Below, in pieces: positions 49,491 to 57,587 of a stretch of DNA of 64,000 nucleotides. The stretch spans positions 124,001 through 188,000 of the forward strand of contig JACKBR010000003.1 of assembly GCA_020634495.1 (NCBI GenBank). Reading direction: 5' to 3'. Positions within the stretch are counted from its first letter, which is position 1, and every line of letters begins with the position of its first letter. Source of the stretch: Ardenticatenaceae bacterium. Lineage in GTDB: Bacteria > Chloroflexota > Anaerolineae > Promineifilales > Promineifilaceae. Both the position numbers and the translations under genes were made by a program. The notes under the pieces were generated by a model that saw only the letters and a list, made by a program, of their open reading frames with translations, had not been told where the DNA came from and ran no database searches.

Positions 49491-50027
49491 ATGACGACGA
49501 TTACAATTTCATCAGAAAGAAAAAGAAGGCGATTTAGCGAAACCCTCAAAAATTATTGGCTGGACGTTGCCTTGTTTTTTGCCTTCATCATCGATATGAA
49601 CACACGCTTTACGGGTATTCCCATTCATGAATGGCTGGGCATTGGCTTTGGCCTGGCCCTCATTTATCATTTGCTGCTGCATTGGAACTGGATTGTCTCA
49701 ATCACGCGCCGCCTGATGCGTAAATTGCCATCGGGCCAGCGGCTGCGCTATCTCATCGACCTGCTGCTGTTTGTTGACATGGTGATTTTAGTCATGACCG
49801 GCATTTGGATTTCTGAGGTGGCGATGGGCCAGTTGGGGATCAGCTTTGCTCCTAATTTTTTCTGGCGCAGGCTGCACACGCAAACGGCCGATTTGGCCAT
49901 TTGGCTGGTTGCCTTACATCTTGCTTTGGATTGGAAATGGATTCTGTCCACCACAAAGCGGTACCTGTGGCGGCCGCTCACCGGCAGACGGCGCAAGCCA
50001 CGGCTGGCGGATGGGGGTGAAGCATGA
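49491..50027 (+). CDS. DUF4405-type membrane protein (cytochrome-b-like)
   Basis: This 178-residue protein has four TM helices. His residues are placed as in haem-binding cytochrome-b-like membrane proteins: 'IPIHEWLGIGFGLALIYHLL' (two His on one helix face), 'LLHWNWI' and 'RLHTQTADLAIWLVALHLAL'. DUF4405 proteins are thought to be membrane electron-transfer subunits. I start at ATG 49491 after GGGGTAGT; seven codons upstream add only a polar tag. The stop overlaps the next gene (ATGA). Confidence 0.85.
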   Translation: MTTITISSERKRRRFSETLKNYWLDVALFFAFIIDMNTRFTGIPIHEWLGIGFGLALIYHLLLHWNWIVSITRRLMRKLPSGQRLRYLIDLLLFVDMVILVMTGIWISEVAMGQLGISFAPNFFWRRLHTQTADLAIWLVALHLALDWKWILSTTKRYLWRPLTGRRRKPRLADGGEA

Positions 50028-50422
50028 AAACAATTTGGCGAATTTTAATCATTCTGTTGGCCATTACGGCCGTTGCCAGCATCACTTACGCCTTGGGGCA
50101 AACCCAATTTTTCAGCCAGCTGCAAAACGTAGAGGGCAGCTTTGCAGGCGGGCGACCCGCGCCGGGCGACTTTGATGGCGATGCGTCGCCATTTGAACGC
50201 GGCGGACGTCCTGAGCCGGGAGAAGGGTTTGCGGGTCGTGGCGGCGAGCGGGACCAGGGCGGCTTTAACCTTTTTGCAATGGCGGCCTTCATGCGGACGC
50301 TTATCCCCATTGCTTTGGTAACGCTGGCGGTTATCCTGATAACAAAGCTTGCCACCTGGCTGCGAACCCGACCGCGCAAAGAGCAAACAGAGCCACCTGC
50401 CAACTTGACCCATTCAGCCTAA
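50024..50422 (+). CDS. Small two-helix membrane protein with Gly/Arg/Pro-rich loop
   Basis: In this 132-residue protein TM1 ('ILIILLAITAVASITYAL') is followed by a ~55-residue low-complexity loop of Gly, Arg, Asp, Glu and Pro ('GGRPEPGEGFAGRGGERDQG'). TM2 ('LIPIALVTLAVILITKLATW') and a basic tail come next. Its ATG overlaps the stop of the DUF4405 gene, so the two are coupled and may form one membrane complex. No family is recognised. Confidence 0.7.
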   Translation: MKTIWRILIILLAITAVASITYALGQTQFFSQLQNVEGSFAGGRPAPGDFDGDASPFERGGRPEPGEGFAGRGGERDQGGFNLFAMAAFMRTLIPIALVTLAVILITKLATWLRTRPRKEQTEPPANLTHSA

Positions 50423-50427
50423 TCACT

Positions 50428-50493
50428 GCCACAGAGGGCACAGAGAATTTCGAGAAATGTTCTTTCTCAGCAAACTCTGTGGCCTCTGTGGCC
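50428..50493. repeat. CACAGAG-type inverted repeat
   Basis: GCCACAGAGGGCACAGAGA near 50428 pairs with AACTCTGTGGCCTCTGTGGCC near 50473. It lies directly after the small membrane protein gene and is the clearest intergenic member of the family seen inside the glycosyltransferase gene. Confidence 0.75.
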
Positions 50494-50568
50494 CATTAGT
50501 TTACCAGCCAGTTTGGTTGCCCAATTCCCCATTGCACATTTGCCAACTCGTGGCAAACTTGTGCTCCT

Positions 50569-51432
50569 ATGGGCGCAGAACCTTTTATCCAGGCTATTCA
50601 GACGGCGTATCCAGGGTTTGTGGTTGAAACGGCCGTTTTCATTGAAGATGGCCAATACAACCATGTGCTGCTGCTAAACGACGACACCATTTTTCGCTTT
50701 CCTCGCTTTGTGGGAGGGGTGGAGCAGCTGGCGCTGGAGACCAAAATTTTAACGGCCGTTCAGCCATTTTTACCGCTGCCGGTGCCCAATCCCAGCTACA
50801 TTCAATTCCAAAATCAGAAAGTTGGTCTGGCCTTCATGGGCTACCAGCTCATTCCTGGCGAGCCGTTGATGCCAGCGGCCTTTGCCAAAATTGAAGACAA
50901 AACGGCCGTTGCCCGGCAAATTGCCGCTTTTTTGCAGGCGCTGCACACTGTTCCCATTCGTGACCTCATTGATGAGCCTTTGCCCTTGAGCGATACCCCA
51001 GAAGAGTGGTGGGATGTGTACGGCCGTATCCAAACCAACCTGTTCCCCTACATGCGGCTGGACGCCTGCAAAAGCGTGGCGCACCACTTTGAAAGCGTAC
51101 TGGACGATCCCCAGCAGATGCAGTATGAACCAGTCTTGCGCCACGGTGACTTTGGCACGGGCAACCTGCTCCATGATCCTGTCACCCAGCAAATGAGCGG
51201 CATCATCGACTTTGGCTTTGCCGTTTTGGGGGATCCCGCTTTTGATGTGGCAGGCTTGTTAACCTACGGCGAGCCGTTTGTGCAGGAGATAGCCCGCTTT
51301 TACCCCGCCGTCCACGATTTTTGGCCGCGTGTCCGTTTTTACAAAGGCACCTTTGCCTTGATTGAAGCCCTGTACGGCATTGAAAATGGGGATGACCTGG
51401 CCTTCCAGCGGGGCTTGGAGGCGTATGTCTAA
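50569..51432 (+). CDS. Aminoglycoside phosphotransferase-family kinase (APH)
   Basis: This 287-residue protein kinase-like small-molecule kinase has catalytic loop 'LRHGDFGTGNLLHDP' (HGDxxxxN), metal-binding 'GIIDFGFAVLGDPAFDVAGL' (D-F-G) and the N-lobe 'YNHVLLLNDDTIFRFPRF' (Arg/Lys strand). The family phosphorylates aminoglycosides, choline, homoserine or other hydroxyls. Resistance cannot be inferred. It starts a three-gene run with a GNAT protein (overlap of eight bases) and an iron-type alcohol dehydrogenase. Confidence 0.88.
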   Translation: MGAEPFIQAIQTAYPGFVVETAVFIEDGQYNHVLLLNDDTIFRFPRFVGGVEQLALETKILTAVQPFLPLPVPNPSYIQFQNQKVGLAFMGYQLIPGEPLMPAAFAKIEDKTAVARQIAAFLQALHTVPIRDLIDEPLPLSDTPEEWWDVYGRIQTNLFPYMRLDACKSVAHHFESVLDDPQQMQYEPVLRHGDFGTGNLLHDPVTQQMSGIIDFGFAVLGDPAFDVAGLLTYGEPFVQEIARFYPAVHDFWPRVRFYKGTFALIEALYGIENGDDLAFQRGLEAYV

Positions 51433-51943
51433 TTTGCCAGAATCGTGGCAACTGCTGCTGCGCCCCATCACCGCCGAAGACGTGCGCCAAATTCTCACCT
51501 GGCGCTACGAGCCGCCCTACGATATTTACAACATGAGCAGTGGCCTGGCCGATGCGTTTGAGCTGGCTGAAGCAATTGATTATTTTTTACGGCCTCAATA
51601 CCATTTTCAGGCGATGTTGCGCCAGGCAACGGGTGAGCTGGCTGGGTTTTGTAGTTTTGGCCAGGACGGGCAGGTATCGGGTGGCGATTACAGCACATCT
51701 GCCGTAGACATTGGCATGGGGGTGCATCCCCAAAATACGGGGCGGGGATTAGGCCGCACATTTGCTGGGGCGGCGATTGACTTTGCCCAAAAAACGTTCA
51801 ATTCACCGCGACTGCGTGTGACCATTGCCGAATTTAATCGACGGGCGCAGCGGGTGTGGGAACGGCACAATTTTGTACCGGTGCAGCGCTTTTATGCTTT
51901 GTATGGCAAACGGCCGTTCCTCATCTTCACCCGCGATATGTGA
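51425..51943 (+). CDS. GNAT-family N-acetyltransferase
   Basis: This 172-residue protein starts at ATG 51425 (GGAGG before it), overlapping the APH stop by eight bases. The RimJ/RimL-like layout is 'LLLRPITAEDVRQILTWRY', acetyl-CoA loop 'IGMGVHPQNTGRGLGRTFAG' (GRGLGR) and 'RLRVTIAEFNRRAQRVWERH', followed by a Phe. The substrate is unknown. Coupling to an APH-type kinase gene is suggestive of small-molecule modification but not decisive. Confidence 0.9.
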   Translation: MSNLPESWQLLLRPITAEDVRQILTWRYEPPYDIYNMSSGLADAFELAEAIDYFLRPQYHFQAMLRQATGELAGFCSFGQDGQVSGGDYSTSAVDIGMGVHPQNTGRGLGRTFAGAAIDFAQKTFNSPRLRVTIAEFNRRAQRVWERHNFVPVQRFYALYGKRPFLIFTRDM

Positions 51944-51969
51944 GGGACAGGTACCTTTTAGGAGCAAAA

Positions 51970-53157
51970 ATGACAACAATCGCAACGTATTACTGGCCTG
52001 GACAGACCCAATTTGGGTATGGCGCTGCCCAACTGGTTGGCGCTGAAGCCAAAAAGCTAGGTGCCACAACAAAAGTTTTTGTCGTCACCGATGCTGGGAT
52101 TGTGGCCGCGGGCTTGCTTCAACCGGTTTTGGATTCCCTGGCGGCTGCCGGATTGCAAGGGGTGATTTTTGACCAAACCCCGGCGAATCCTACCACAACG
52201 GCCGTAGACAAAGCCGCCGCACTGTTCAAAGAAACTGGGGCAGAACTCATCGTGGCGGTCGGTGGCGGCAGCGCCATTGATGCGGCCAAGGCGGTGCGCA
52301 TTTTGGCAGGCGGGCCGCCAGAAGCCCGATGTGCGGAATATGCCTTGATGCTGGGCGATGCAGTACGGCCGTTGCCCACTGTGCCCCAAATGCCCCCCAT
52401 GATCGCCATTCCCACCACCGCTGGCACCGGGGCCGAAGTGACTCCCTGGGCGGTCATCACCGACGAGGCGCGTAAGCTAAAGATGGGCGTAGGCGGGCCA
52501 GAGACAATTCCCACGGTTGCCCTCATCGACCCAGCCATGACCCTGACCCTGCCGCCACACCTCACCGCCGCCACCGGCATGGATGCCCTCACGCACCTCA
52601 TCGAGGCGTTTGTCTCCACCAACACGGCCCCCATTGCGTTGGACGCGCTCATTTTGGATGGCATTGGGCGAATCGGCCGTTTTTTGCGGCTGGCGGTGGC
52701 CCAGCCTGCCCATGAGCAGGCACGGGAAGAGATGATGTTGGCCTCCATGCTGGGCGGCATTGCCATTAGCTCCCGCTGGCTGGGGGCGACGCATTCGTTG
52801 GCTCACCAGCTTTCTGGGGTGGCCCATGTGCATCACGGGCTGGCCTGTGCGCTCATGCTGCCTGCGCAGATGCAGTTTAGCTTGCCTGGTGCGTTAGAGC
52901 GGTACGCGCAAGTGGCTCAGGCGTTGGAGCCGGTTTCTGTGCGAGGGTCTGTGCGGATGGAGGCTGAGAGGGGGGTTACGGCCGTTCGCCAGCTGATGAT
53001 CGATAGTGGCCTGCCCCTGCGCCTGCGCGACGTCGGTGTCACCGAAGCGATGATTCCTGAACTGGCCGACAACGCCATTATTGACCTGAACTGGACCACA
53101 AATCCCCGCGCCATCACCCGCGACCACATGGAAATGCTGTATCGAGAAACCTTTTAA
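51970..53157 (+). CDS. Iron-containing alcohol dehydrogenase
   Basis: This 395-residue group III dehydrogenase starts at ATG 51970 after AGGAG. The nucleotide-binding 'LIVAVGGGSAIDAAKAVRIL' and 'IAIPTTAGTGAEVTPWAVIT' are followed by the metal-binding residues Asp ('LIDPAMTLTLPPHLTAATGM') and His ('GMDALTHLIEAFVST', 'GATHSLAHQLSGVAHVHHGL'). It reduces aldehydes or oxidises alcohols such as butanol, propanediol or lactaldehyde with NAD(P)H. It probably shares a transcript with the APH and GNAT genes. Confidence 0.94.
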   Translation: MTTIATYYWPGQTQFGYGAAQLVGAEAKKLGATTKVFVVTDAGIVAAGLLQPVLDSLAAAGLQGVIFDQTPANPTTTAVDKAAALFKETGAELIVAVGGGSAIDAAKAVRILAGGPPEARCAEYALMLGDAVRPLPTVPQMPPMIAIPTTAGTGAEVTPWAVITDEARKLKMGVGGPETIPTVALIDPAMTLTLPPHLTAATGMDALTHLIEAFVSTNTAPIALDALILDGIGRIGRFLRLAVAQPAHEQAREEMMLASMLGGIAISSRWLGATHSLAHQLSGVAHVHHGLACALMLPAQMQFSLPGALERYAQVAQALEPVSVRGSVRMEAERGVTAVRQLMIDSGLPLRLRDVGVTEAMIPELADNAIIDLNWTTNPRAITRDHMEMLYRETF

Positions 53158-53224
53158 TTGTGAATTGTGAATGACATGACAACATGCCAGGCCATTCACA
53201 ATTCACCCTTAATTATTCACAATT
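53156..53224. repeat. AATTGTGAAT-type inverted repeat
   Basis: AATTGTGAATTGTGAATG (53156-53173) pairs with CATTCACAATTCACCCTTAA and a further ATTCACAATT (53193-53224). The arms are internally repetitive like the other dispersed elements in this window. It begins within the stop codon of the alcohol dehydrogenase gene. Confidence 0.75.
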
Positions 53225-53237
53225 CTCCCCCTATTTT

Positions 53238-54164
53238 ATGAACCTCAAAACCCCGGATTCTTCTCGCTGGTCTGGCTGGCTCCTGGCCATTGCCTCCACA
53301 GTTGTATTTAGTTTAGTGACCCCATTGGGCAAGGTTGCTTTGGAAAATGGATTTCATCCCACGGCGATCTTGAGCTTGCGCTTTGGCCTGGCGGCTTTCT
53401 TGCTGGCGCTGGCAATTGCTTATAGTTCGCCGCAAATGCTGCGCACAGATCGACGCGGCTTTTTGGTGGCCGGGTTGGCAGGCATTGTCAACGGGCTGGG
53501 GGCTGTCGGTTTCTTCTGGTCGCTGCGACGCCTGGATTCCTCTGTGGCAACCATGCTGTTTGCCTTGAGTCCTCTTTTTGTGCTGGCAACGTTGGCCTTT
53601 CTGGGGGAAAAGTTCGCCTACAGGCAGTGGATTCGCTTAGGGCTGGGCTTGCTGGGAGTTTATTTGCTCATTGGTCCCGGCGGGCAGGTGGATTTTGGCG
53701 GCGTGCTGCTGGTTTTGGGCGGCATCGTTGGCTTCACGCTGGAAATAACCCTGGTGCAGCGATTTTTGCCCACCCACGATACGCGCACGGTGACGCTGTA
53801 TGTTCTCGCGGGGATGTGGCTGTCTATCACCGGGCTGTGGCTGGGGCAGGGGCTGCCCTGGACGCAGCCGGGCTGGTTGGCGTGGGCGGCGCTGGTTGTG
53901 ATTTCGGTTGTGAGCACCTTTTTTGGCTGGTGGGCTATGTTTCGGGCCATTCAAACCATTGGCAGTGGCCAGTATGCTTTGTTGCTGCCGGTGGAAACGC
54001 TGTTGGCGATTTTGTGGTCGTTTTTGTTTTTGGGGGAGCGGCTGCAAATTTTGCAGTTGGTAGGTGGCGGTTTGATTTTGATCAGCGCCATGTTAGCGGT
54101 GCAGCGGCTGGGTCGCATTCCCAGCCGCCGCCGTTGGCGCGTCTGGCTGCGCAACACGCGCTAA
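53238..54164 (+). CDS. DMT-superfamily (EamA-type) transporter
   Basis: This 308-residue protein has ten TM helices in two EamA repeats ('STVVFSLVTPLGKVALENGF' to 'VGFFWSLRRLDSSVATMLFA'; 'LEITLVQRFLPTHDT' to 'SGQYALLLPVETLLAILWSF'). 'FLGEKF' and 'FLGERL' end each repeat as usual. It likely exports an amino acid or metabolite. I start at ATG 53238, after the repeat; a longer frame would translate the repeat. Confidence 0.92.
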   Translation: MNLKTPDSSRWSGWLLAIASTVVFSLVTPLGKVALENGFHPTAILSLRFGLAAFLLALAIAYSSPQMLRTDRRGFLVAGLAGIVNGLGAVGFFWSLRRLDSSVATMLFALSPLFVLATLAFLGEKFAYRQWIRLGLGLLGVYLLIGPGGQVDFGGVLLVLGGIVGFTLEITLVQRFLPTHDTRTVTLYVLAGMWLSITGLWLGQGLPWTQPGWLAWAALVVISVVSTFFGWWAMFRAIQTIGSGQYALLLPVETLLAILWSFLFLGERLQILQLVGGGLILISAMLAVQRLGRIPSRRRWRVWLRNTR

Positions 54165-54207
54165 GAGTGTTTGCAATTTTATACGCTACTTTATTTGTGG
54201 CTGGCCA

Positions 54208-55098
54208 TTAAAATTCTGCCACAGCCGGAATAACCTCTTTCCCAATGATTTCGAGGGGGGCAATTTCGTGGACGTTCTTGATGCTAAAAATGAAGGTTTC
54301 AATGCCCACCTTGGCCAATCCCTGGCACATGGCAATTAGCTCTGCGGAAGAGATGCCACCTTCACCAAAGGTAAAGGAGCCAAGCGCCGTTTTTTCTATG
54401 TCGTTGTAGTCTCGGCCGACGTCATCGCAGTGTTGTTTGAGCACGTCTAGCTTGTGGGCTATGACATCGTTGCCCAAAAAGGCAAACAGATTGCTGGCAT
54501 TGGCGTACTGGGCGACCAGTCGCAGCGTTTTCTTCTCGCCGCCACCGCCGATCAGGATGGGAGGGTGGGGCCTGGTGAGTGGCTGAGGATTGTTCATCGG
54601 TTCGGCCAGGTGGTAATGTTGGCCTTTGTAGGCGGAAATATCGCCAGACCATACTTGTTTGACAATTTGCAGCGTTTCTTCTAGCCGCTCGAAACGTTCT
54701 TTGACGGGGGGAAAGGGAAAGCCTAATCCTTTGGCTTCTCGTTCATACCAGCCAGCGCCGATTCCCAGGTTGGCGCGCCCACCAGAAAGTACATCTAGAT
54801 TGGAAACGATTTTCAGCAAATGGCCAGGATGCCGATAATTTACGCCGGTGACCATTGTGCCCAGGCGAGCCCGTTCGGTAACGGCCGCCAGGTAGCTTAG
54901 CGCCGTGTACCCTTCGAGCATTGGTTCTTCTGGCTTTAATCCCATGCCCGGCATGTCCATCTGGAAAAAGTGGTCCATGACCCAAATTGAGTCAAATCCG
55001 GCGGATTCGGCCGTTTTGCCAATTTCCGCTAACTTTGGGCCAATATTTACCGGACTGCCTGGCCAGTTAAACTGCACAATTTGCAAACCAAATTTCAT
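54208..55098 (-). CDS. LLM-class F420-dependent oxidoreductase
   Basis: This 296-residue luciferase-like TIM-barrel protein has 'FDSIWVMDHFFQMDMPGMG', 'ERARLGTMVTGVNYRHPGHL', 'NLGIGAGWYEREAKGLGFPF' (family GaGW...E), 'HPPILIGGGGEKKTLRLVAQ' and 'YANASNLFAF'. These match the F420-dependent LLM group common in Actinobacteria and Chloroflexota. Coenzyme F420 use is inferred from the family. It is divergent from a TetR gene and has a clear promoter (TTGACA-17-TAATCT) that contains one operator half, so TetR control is very likely. Confidence 0.9.
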   Translation of the reverse strand: MKFGLQIVQFNWPGSPVNIGPKLAEIGKTAESAGFDSIWVMDHFFQMDMPGMGLKPEEPMLEGYTALSYLAAVTERARLGTMVTGVNYRHPGHLLKIVSNLDVLSGGRANLGIGAGWYEREAKGLGFPFPPVKERFERLEETLQIVKQVWSGDISAYKGQHYHLAEPMNNPQPLTRPHPPILIGGGGEKKTLRLVAQYANASNLFAFLGNDVIAHKLDVLKQHCDDVGRDYNDIEKTALGSFTFGEGGISSAELIAMCQGLAKVGIETFIFSIKNVHEIAPLEIIGKEVIPAVAEF

Positions 55099-55145
55099 TC
55101 TCTGCCTCCGTAATAAAATAATTTTATCTGTCCACTTGTATCACT

Positions 55146-55236
55146 TTGCTGATTTTCTGGCGATCCTTTATACTCTGAAACGGACGATTGTCCGATTACC
55201 GAAGCCAAGATTATCGGACAACTGTCCATTTGTCAA
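55146..55236. promoter_or_regulatory. Divergent promoters with paired TetR-type operators
   Basis: Plus strand: TTGCTG (55146-55151), 17 bases, TATACT (55169-55174). Minus strand: TTGACA (55236-55231), 17 bases, TAATCT (55213-55208). Two operator-like dyads, GGACGATTGTCCGAT (55182-55196) and ATCGGACAACTGTCC (55213-55227), are inverted copies of each other (13 of 15 matching) with 16 bases between. The second lies between -35 and -10 of the oxidoreductase promoter. The first lies just after -10 of the tetR promoter. Bound repressor would block both. Confidence 0.78.
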
Positions 55237-55273
55237 CCTGGCTCTTTGGGCAGGTACGATGAGGCTAGCAACG

Positions 55274-55909
55274 ATGAGCGACTCGATCCCACTAAACCTG
55301 ACGGATGAAACGGCCGTACAGCCTGGACGCAGCGATGCCATTGCCAACCGGCAGCGAATTTTGGCAGTTGCCAAGGAGCTGTTTGCGTCTCAAGGGCCTA
55401 CGGCCGTAAACATGAGCGATATTGTGCAGGCAGCCAACGTTGGGCGCGGCACGCTGTATCGCCATTTTCCCAACAAGGGGGAGCTGTGCCTGGCTTTAAT
55501 CGATGAACAAATTGCGGAGTTTCAGAACGAAGTATTGCACCTGCTGCGGCAAATGACGGCTGACCAGGAAACGGCCGTTGCCAAACTCACCGCGTTTCTA
55601 GATGCGCTGGTTTTCTTTACCGAGGCCCACACGCCGCTGCTGCGTGAGGCCCAAAGGCAGGGCATCCATTATTTTGATAACAAGGTGACGCCCCAATTTT
55701 GGCAGCACGCAACGGTAAGTGGTTTGTTGCAAACGGCCGTTGCCCAAAATGAGCTTTCTCCCACTATCAACACAACTTATCTGGCCGATGTGTTGCTATC
55801 AGCGCTCAATGCTCAACTATTTCACTTTCAACGAGAAGAGCGTGGCCTGACGCCTGAGGCGATCAGCGCCAACATTCGCCAACTGGTCTTGCAGTTACAG
55901 ACAGGCTGA
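55274..55909 (+). CDS. TetR-family transcriptional regulator
   Basis: This 211-residue protein has the N-terminal TetR helix-turn-helix ('RQRILAVAKELFASQGPTAV', 'MSDIVQAANVGRGTLYRHFP', 'NKGELCLALI'), followed by an all-helical ligand-binding domain ('TAFLDALVFFTEAHTPLLRE'). The start is ATG 55274 with GAGG nine bases upstream; ATG 55259 is an in-frame alternative. Divergent orientation and the operator pair argue that it represses itself and the LLM oxidoreductase gene. The inducer is unknown. Confidence 0.93.
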   Translation: MSDSIPLNLTDETAVQPGRSDAIANRQRILAVAKELFASQGPTAVNMSDIVQAANVGRGTLYRHFPNKGELCLALIDEQIAEFQNEVLHLLRQMTADQETAVAKLTAFLDALVFFTEAHTPLLREAQRQGIHYFDNKVTPQFWQHATVSGLLQTAVAQNELSPTINTTYLADVLLSALNAQLFHFQREERGLTPEAISANIRQLVLQLQTG

Positions 55910-55980
55910 GAAAGGCGGGACTGGCTGCCCTAAAGGTGGCATGTTTGTAGCGGCAGCGCCACGGAAAGCCAGCCCTGTTT

Positions 55981-57159
55981 TTATCCCTGGGGCTTTTTCA
56001 GGTAGCTAAAGAGGCGCTCGCCAGCTTGCTCCAGGGTGGCGAGTTTTTTGGGATAGGCAAAGCGGATGGAGGAACGGCCGTAGCCTTCCAGCGCGTAAAA
56101 ACTATCCCCCGGCACCACCGCCACACCGACTTTTGAGGCCATAAAATAGGCAAAATCCATTGGGGGCAGGCTGGCCTGGGGAATGGGCAGCTGGCTGTAA
56201 TCGGCCATGATGTAGTACGCTCCCTGCGGCGGGTTGGCCTGGAAACCAGCCTGCGTCAAAATTTCCATCATCAGGGCGCGGCGCTGATGGTAGGCGCTCA
56301 GGCTGTCCTGAAAGAAACTTTCTGGCAGGGAAAGGGCGGCAACGGCGGCCGCTTGCAGCGGCGTGGCGGCGCAAATGGTGGTGAAGTCATGCAGGGTGCG
56401 TATGCCGTTGGCAAAACGCTCTGGGGCAATGACATAGCCCAGCCGCCAGCCGGTCATGGCAAAGGTTTTGCCCAGCCCGCCAATGGTGATGGTGCGATCT
56501 TTAAGCGGGGCCAGGCTGCCGGGGGATTGGTGAATACGGCCGTCGTACAAAATGCGGTCGTAAATTTCATCCGTAATCAAAACCAGGTCGTTTTCCAGCA
56601 CAACTTCAATCACCCCGGCAATTTCCTCTTCATCGAAGACGCGCCCGGTGGGGTTGTGCGGCGTGTTGAGCAGCATCGCCTTGGTTTTTGGCGTGATGGC
56701 CGCCCGCAGCCTGGCCGCTTCCAGCCGGTAATCTGGCGCTTCCAGCGGCACAGAAACCGGCACGGCATTGGCAATATAGGCCGACGGCCGAAAATTATCG
56801 TGGGCCGGTTCTAAAATTATGATCTCATCGCCAGGATTCAAAATGGATTGCACTGAGGTGATAATGCCCTCGCTGACGCCACAGGTGACGGTGACATGCT
56901 TATCAGGCTGCACATCCCAGCCAAGCCGCTGCGTATACAACTCTGCCAGCTTCTCCCGCAGTGGCGGATAGCCCCAGGTGATGGCGTACTGGTTCAGCCC
57001 GGATTCTATGGCGCGAACGGCCGCTTCCTTCACTGGCGCAGGGGTGTCGAAGTCAGGAAAGCCCTGGCTCAGGTTGATGGCCTGGTGCTTTTGCGCCAGC
57101 CGGGTCATATCTCGAATGACAGATTCACGGAATAGGTTTAATCGTTGGGATGTTTGCAT
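55981..57159 (-). CDS. Pyridoxal-phosphate-dependent aminotransferase, class I/II
   Basis: This 392-residue fold-type I aminotransferase has 'AINLSQGFPDFDTPAPVKEA' (family start), 'NQYAITWGYPPLREKLAELY', 'LLNTPHNPTGRVFDEEE' (Asn of NPTG), 'LVLITDEIYDRILYDGR' (Asp/Tyr), Schiff-base Lys in 'TIGGLGKTFAMTGWRLGYVI' and Arg in 'SSIRFAYPKK'. The 'LSQGFPDF' start and general layout fit the kynurenine/glutamine-transaminase-like or aspartate-like subgroup. The exact amino donor is not determined. Confidence 0.93.
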   Translation of the reverse strand: MQTSQRLNLFRESVIRDMTRLAQKHQAINLSQGFPDFDTPAPVKEAAVRAIESGLNQYAITWGYPPLREKLAELYTQRLGWDVQPDKHVTVTCGVSEGIITSVQSILNPGDEIIILEPAHDNFRPSAYIANAVPVSVPLEAPDYRLEAARLRAAITPKTKAMLLNTPHNPTGRVFDEEEIAGVIEVVLENDLVLITDEIYDRILYDGRIHQSPGSLAPLKDRTITIGGLGKTFAMTGWRLGYVIAPERFANGIRTLHDFTTICAATPLQAAAVAALSLPESFFQDSLSAYHQRRALMMEILTQAGFQANPPQGAYYIMADYSQLPIPQASLPPMDFAYFMASKVGVAVVPGDSFYALEGYGRSSIRFAYPKKLATLEQAGERLFSYLKKPQG

Positions 57160-57229
57160 TTGCGGAGTATACTTTTGCCGGGTATCAACGTCAACGCATC
57201 ATGAATTAAATTTAGAAAGGATGGGAAAA

Positions 57230-57571
57230 ATGTTGGAACAGGACTGTCTATTTTGCTCAATTATGCAAGGAAGTGAACCGGCAAAGGTTGTGTACAAGGA
57301 TGAAACAGCCAAAATGGCCCTCATCCAGAGCCTGCATCCCGAAGGAGCCATCCATTGGCTGGCCATTCCTTTTGAGCACGTGCCAAGTGTTGAGGCGCTG
57401 GCTCAAGAAAATGCACCGCGCTTCCACGATTTGATGACCTTTGCTTTGGAAGCCACCAAAAAACAGGCAGCCAATTATCCAGATTTGCTGAACGGGTTTA
57501 CCGTGAAAATGCACATTGGCCCTTTTGAAACCGTGTCGCACGCCAAGCTGCACATTTTGTCTGTGGAATAA
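57230..57571 (+). CDS. HIT-like protein with altered histidine triad
   Basis: This 113-residue protein starts at ATG 57230, with AAGGATGGG eight bases before. The fold matches HIT/Hint proteins ('DCLFCSIMQGSEPAKVVYKD', 'IHWLAIPFEHVPSVEALAQE'). At the active site the usual H-x-H-x-H is 'SHAKLHIL', so the middle His, the nucleophile, is Lys. Nucleotide hydrolase or transferase activity is therefore doubtful and a binding role more likely. The two Cys in 'CLFC' resemble the zinc-binding pair of some HIT proteins. It is divergent from the aminotransferase. Confidence 0.82.
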   Translation: MLEQDCLFCSIMQGSEPAKVVYKDETAKMALIQSLHPEGAIHWLAIPFEHVPSVEALAQENAPRFHDLMTFALEATKKQAANYPDLLNGFTVKMHIGPFETVSHAKLHILSVE

Positions 57572-57587
57572 TTTTTAATAAGAAGAT

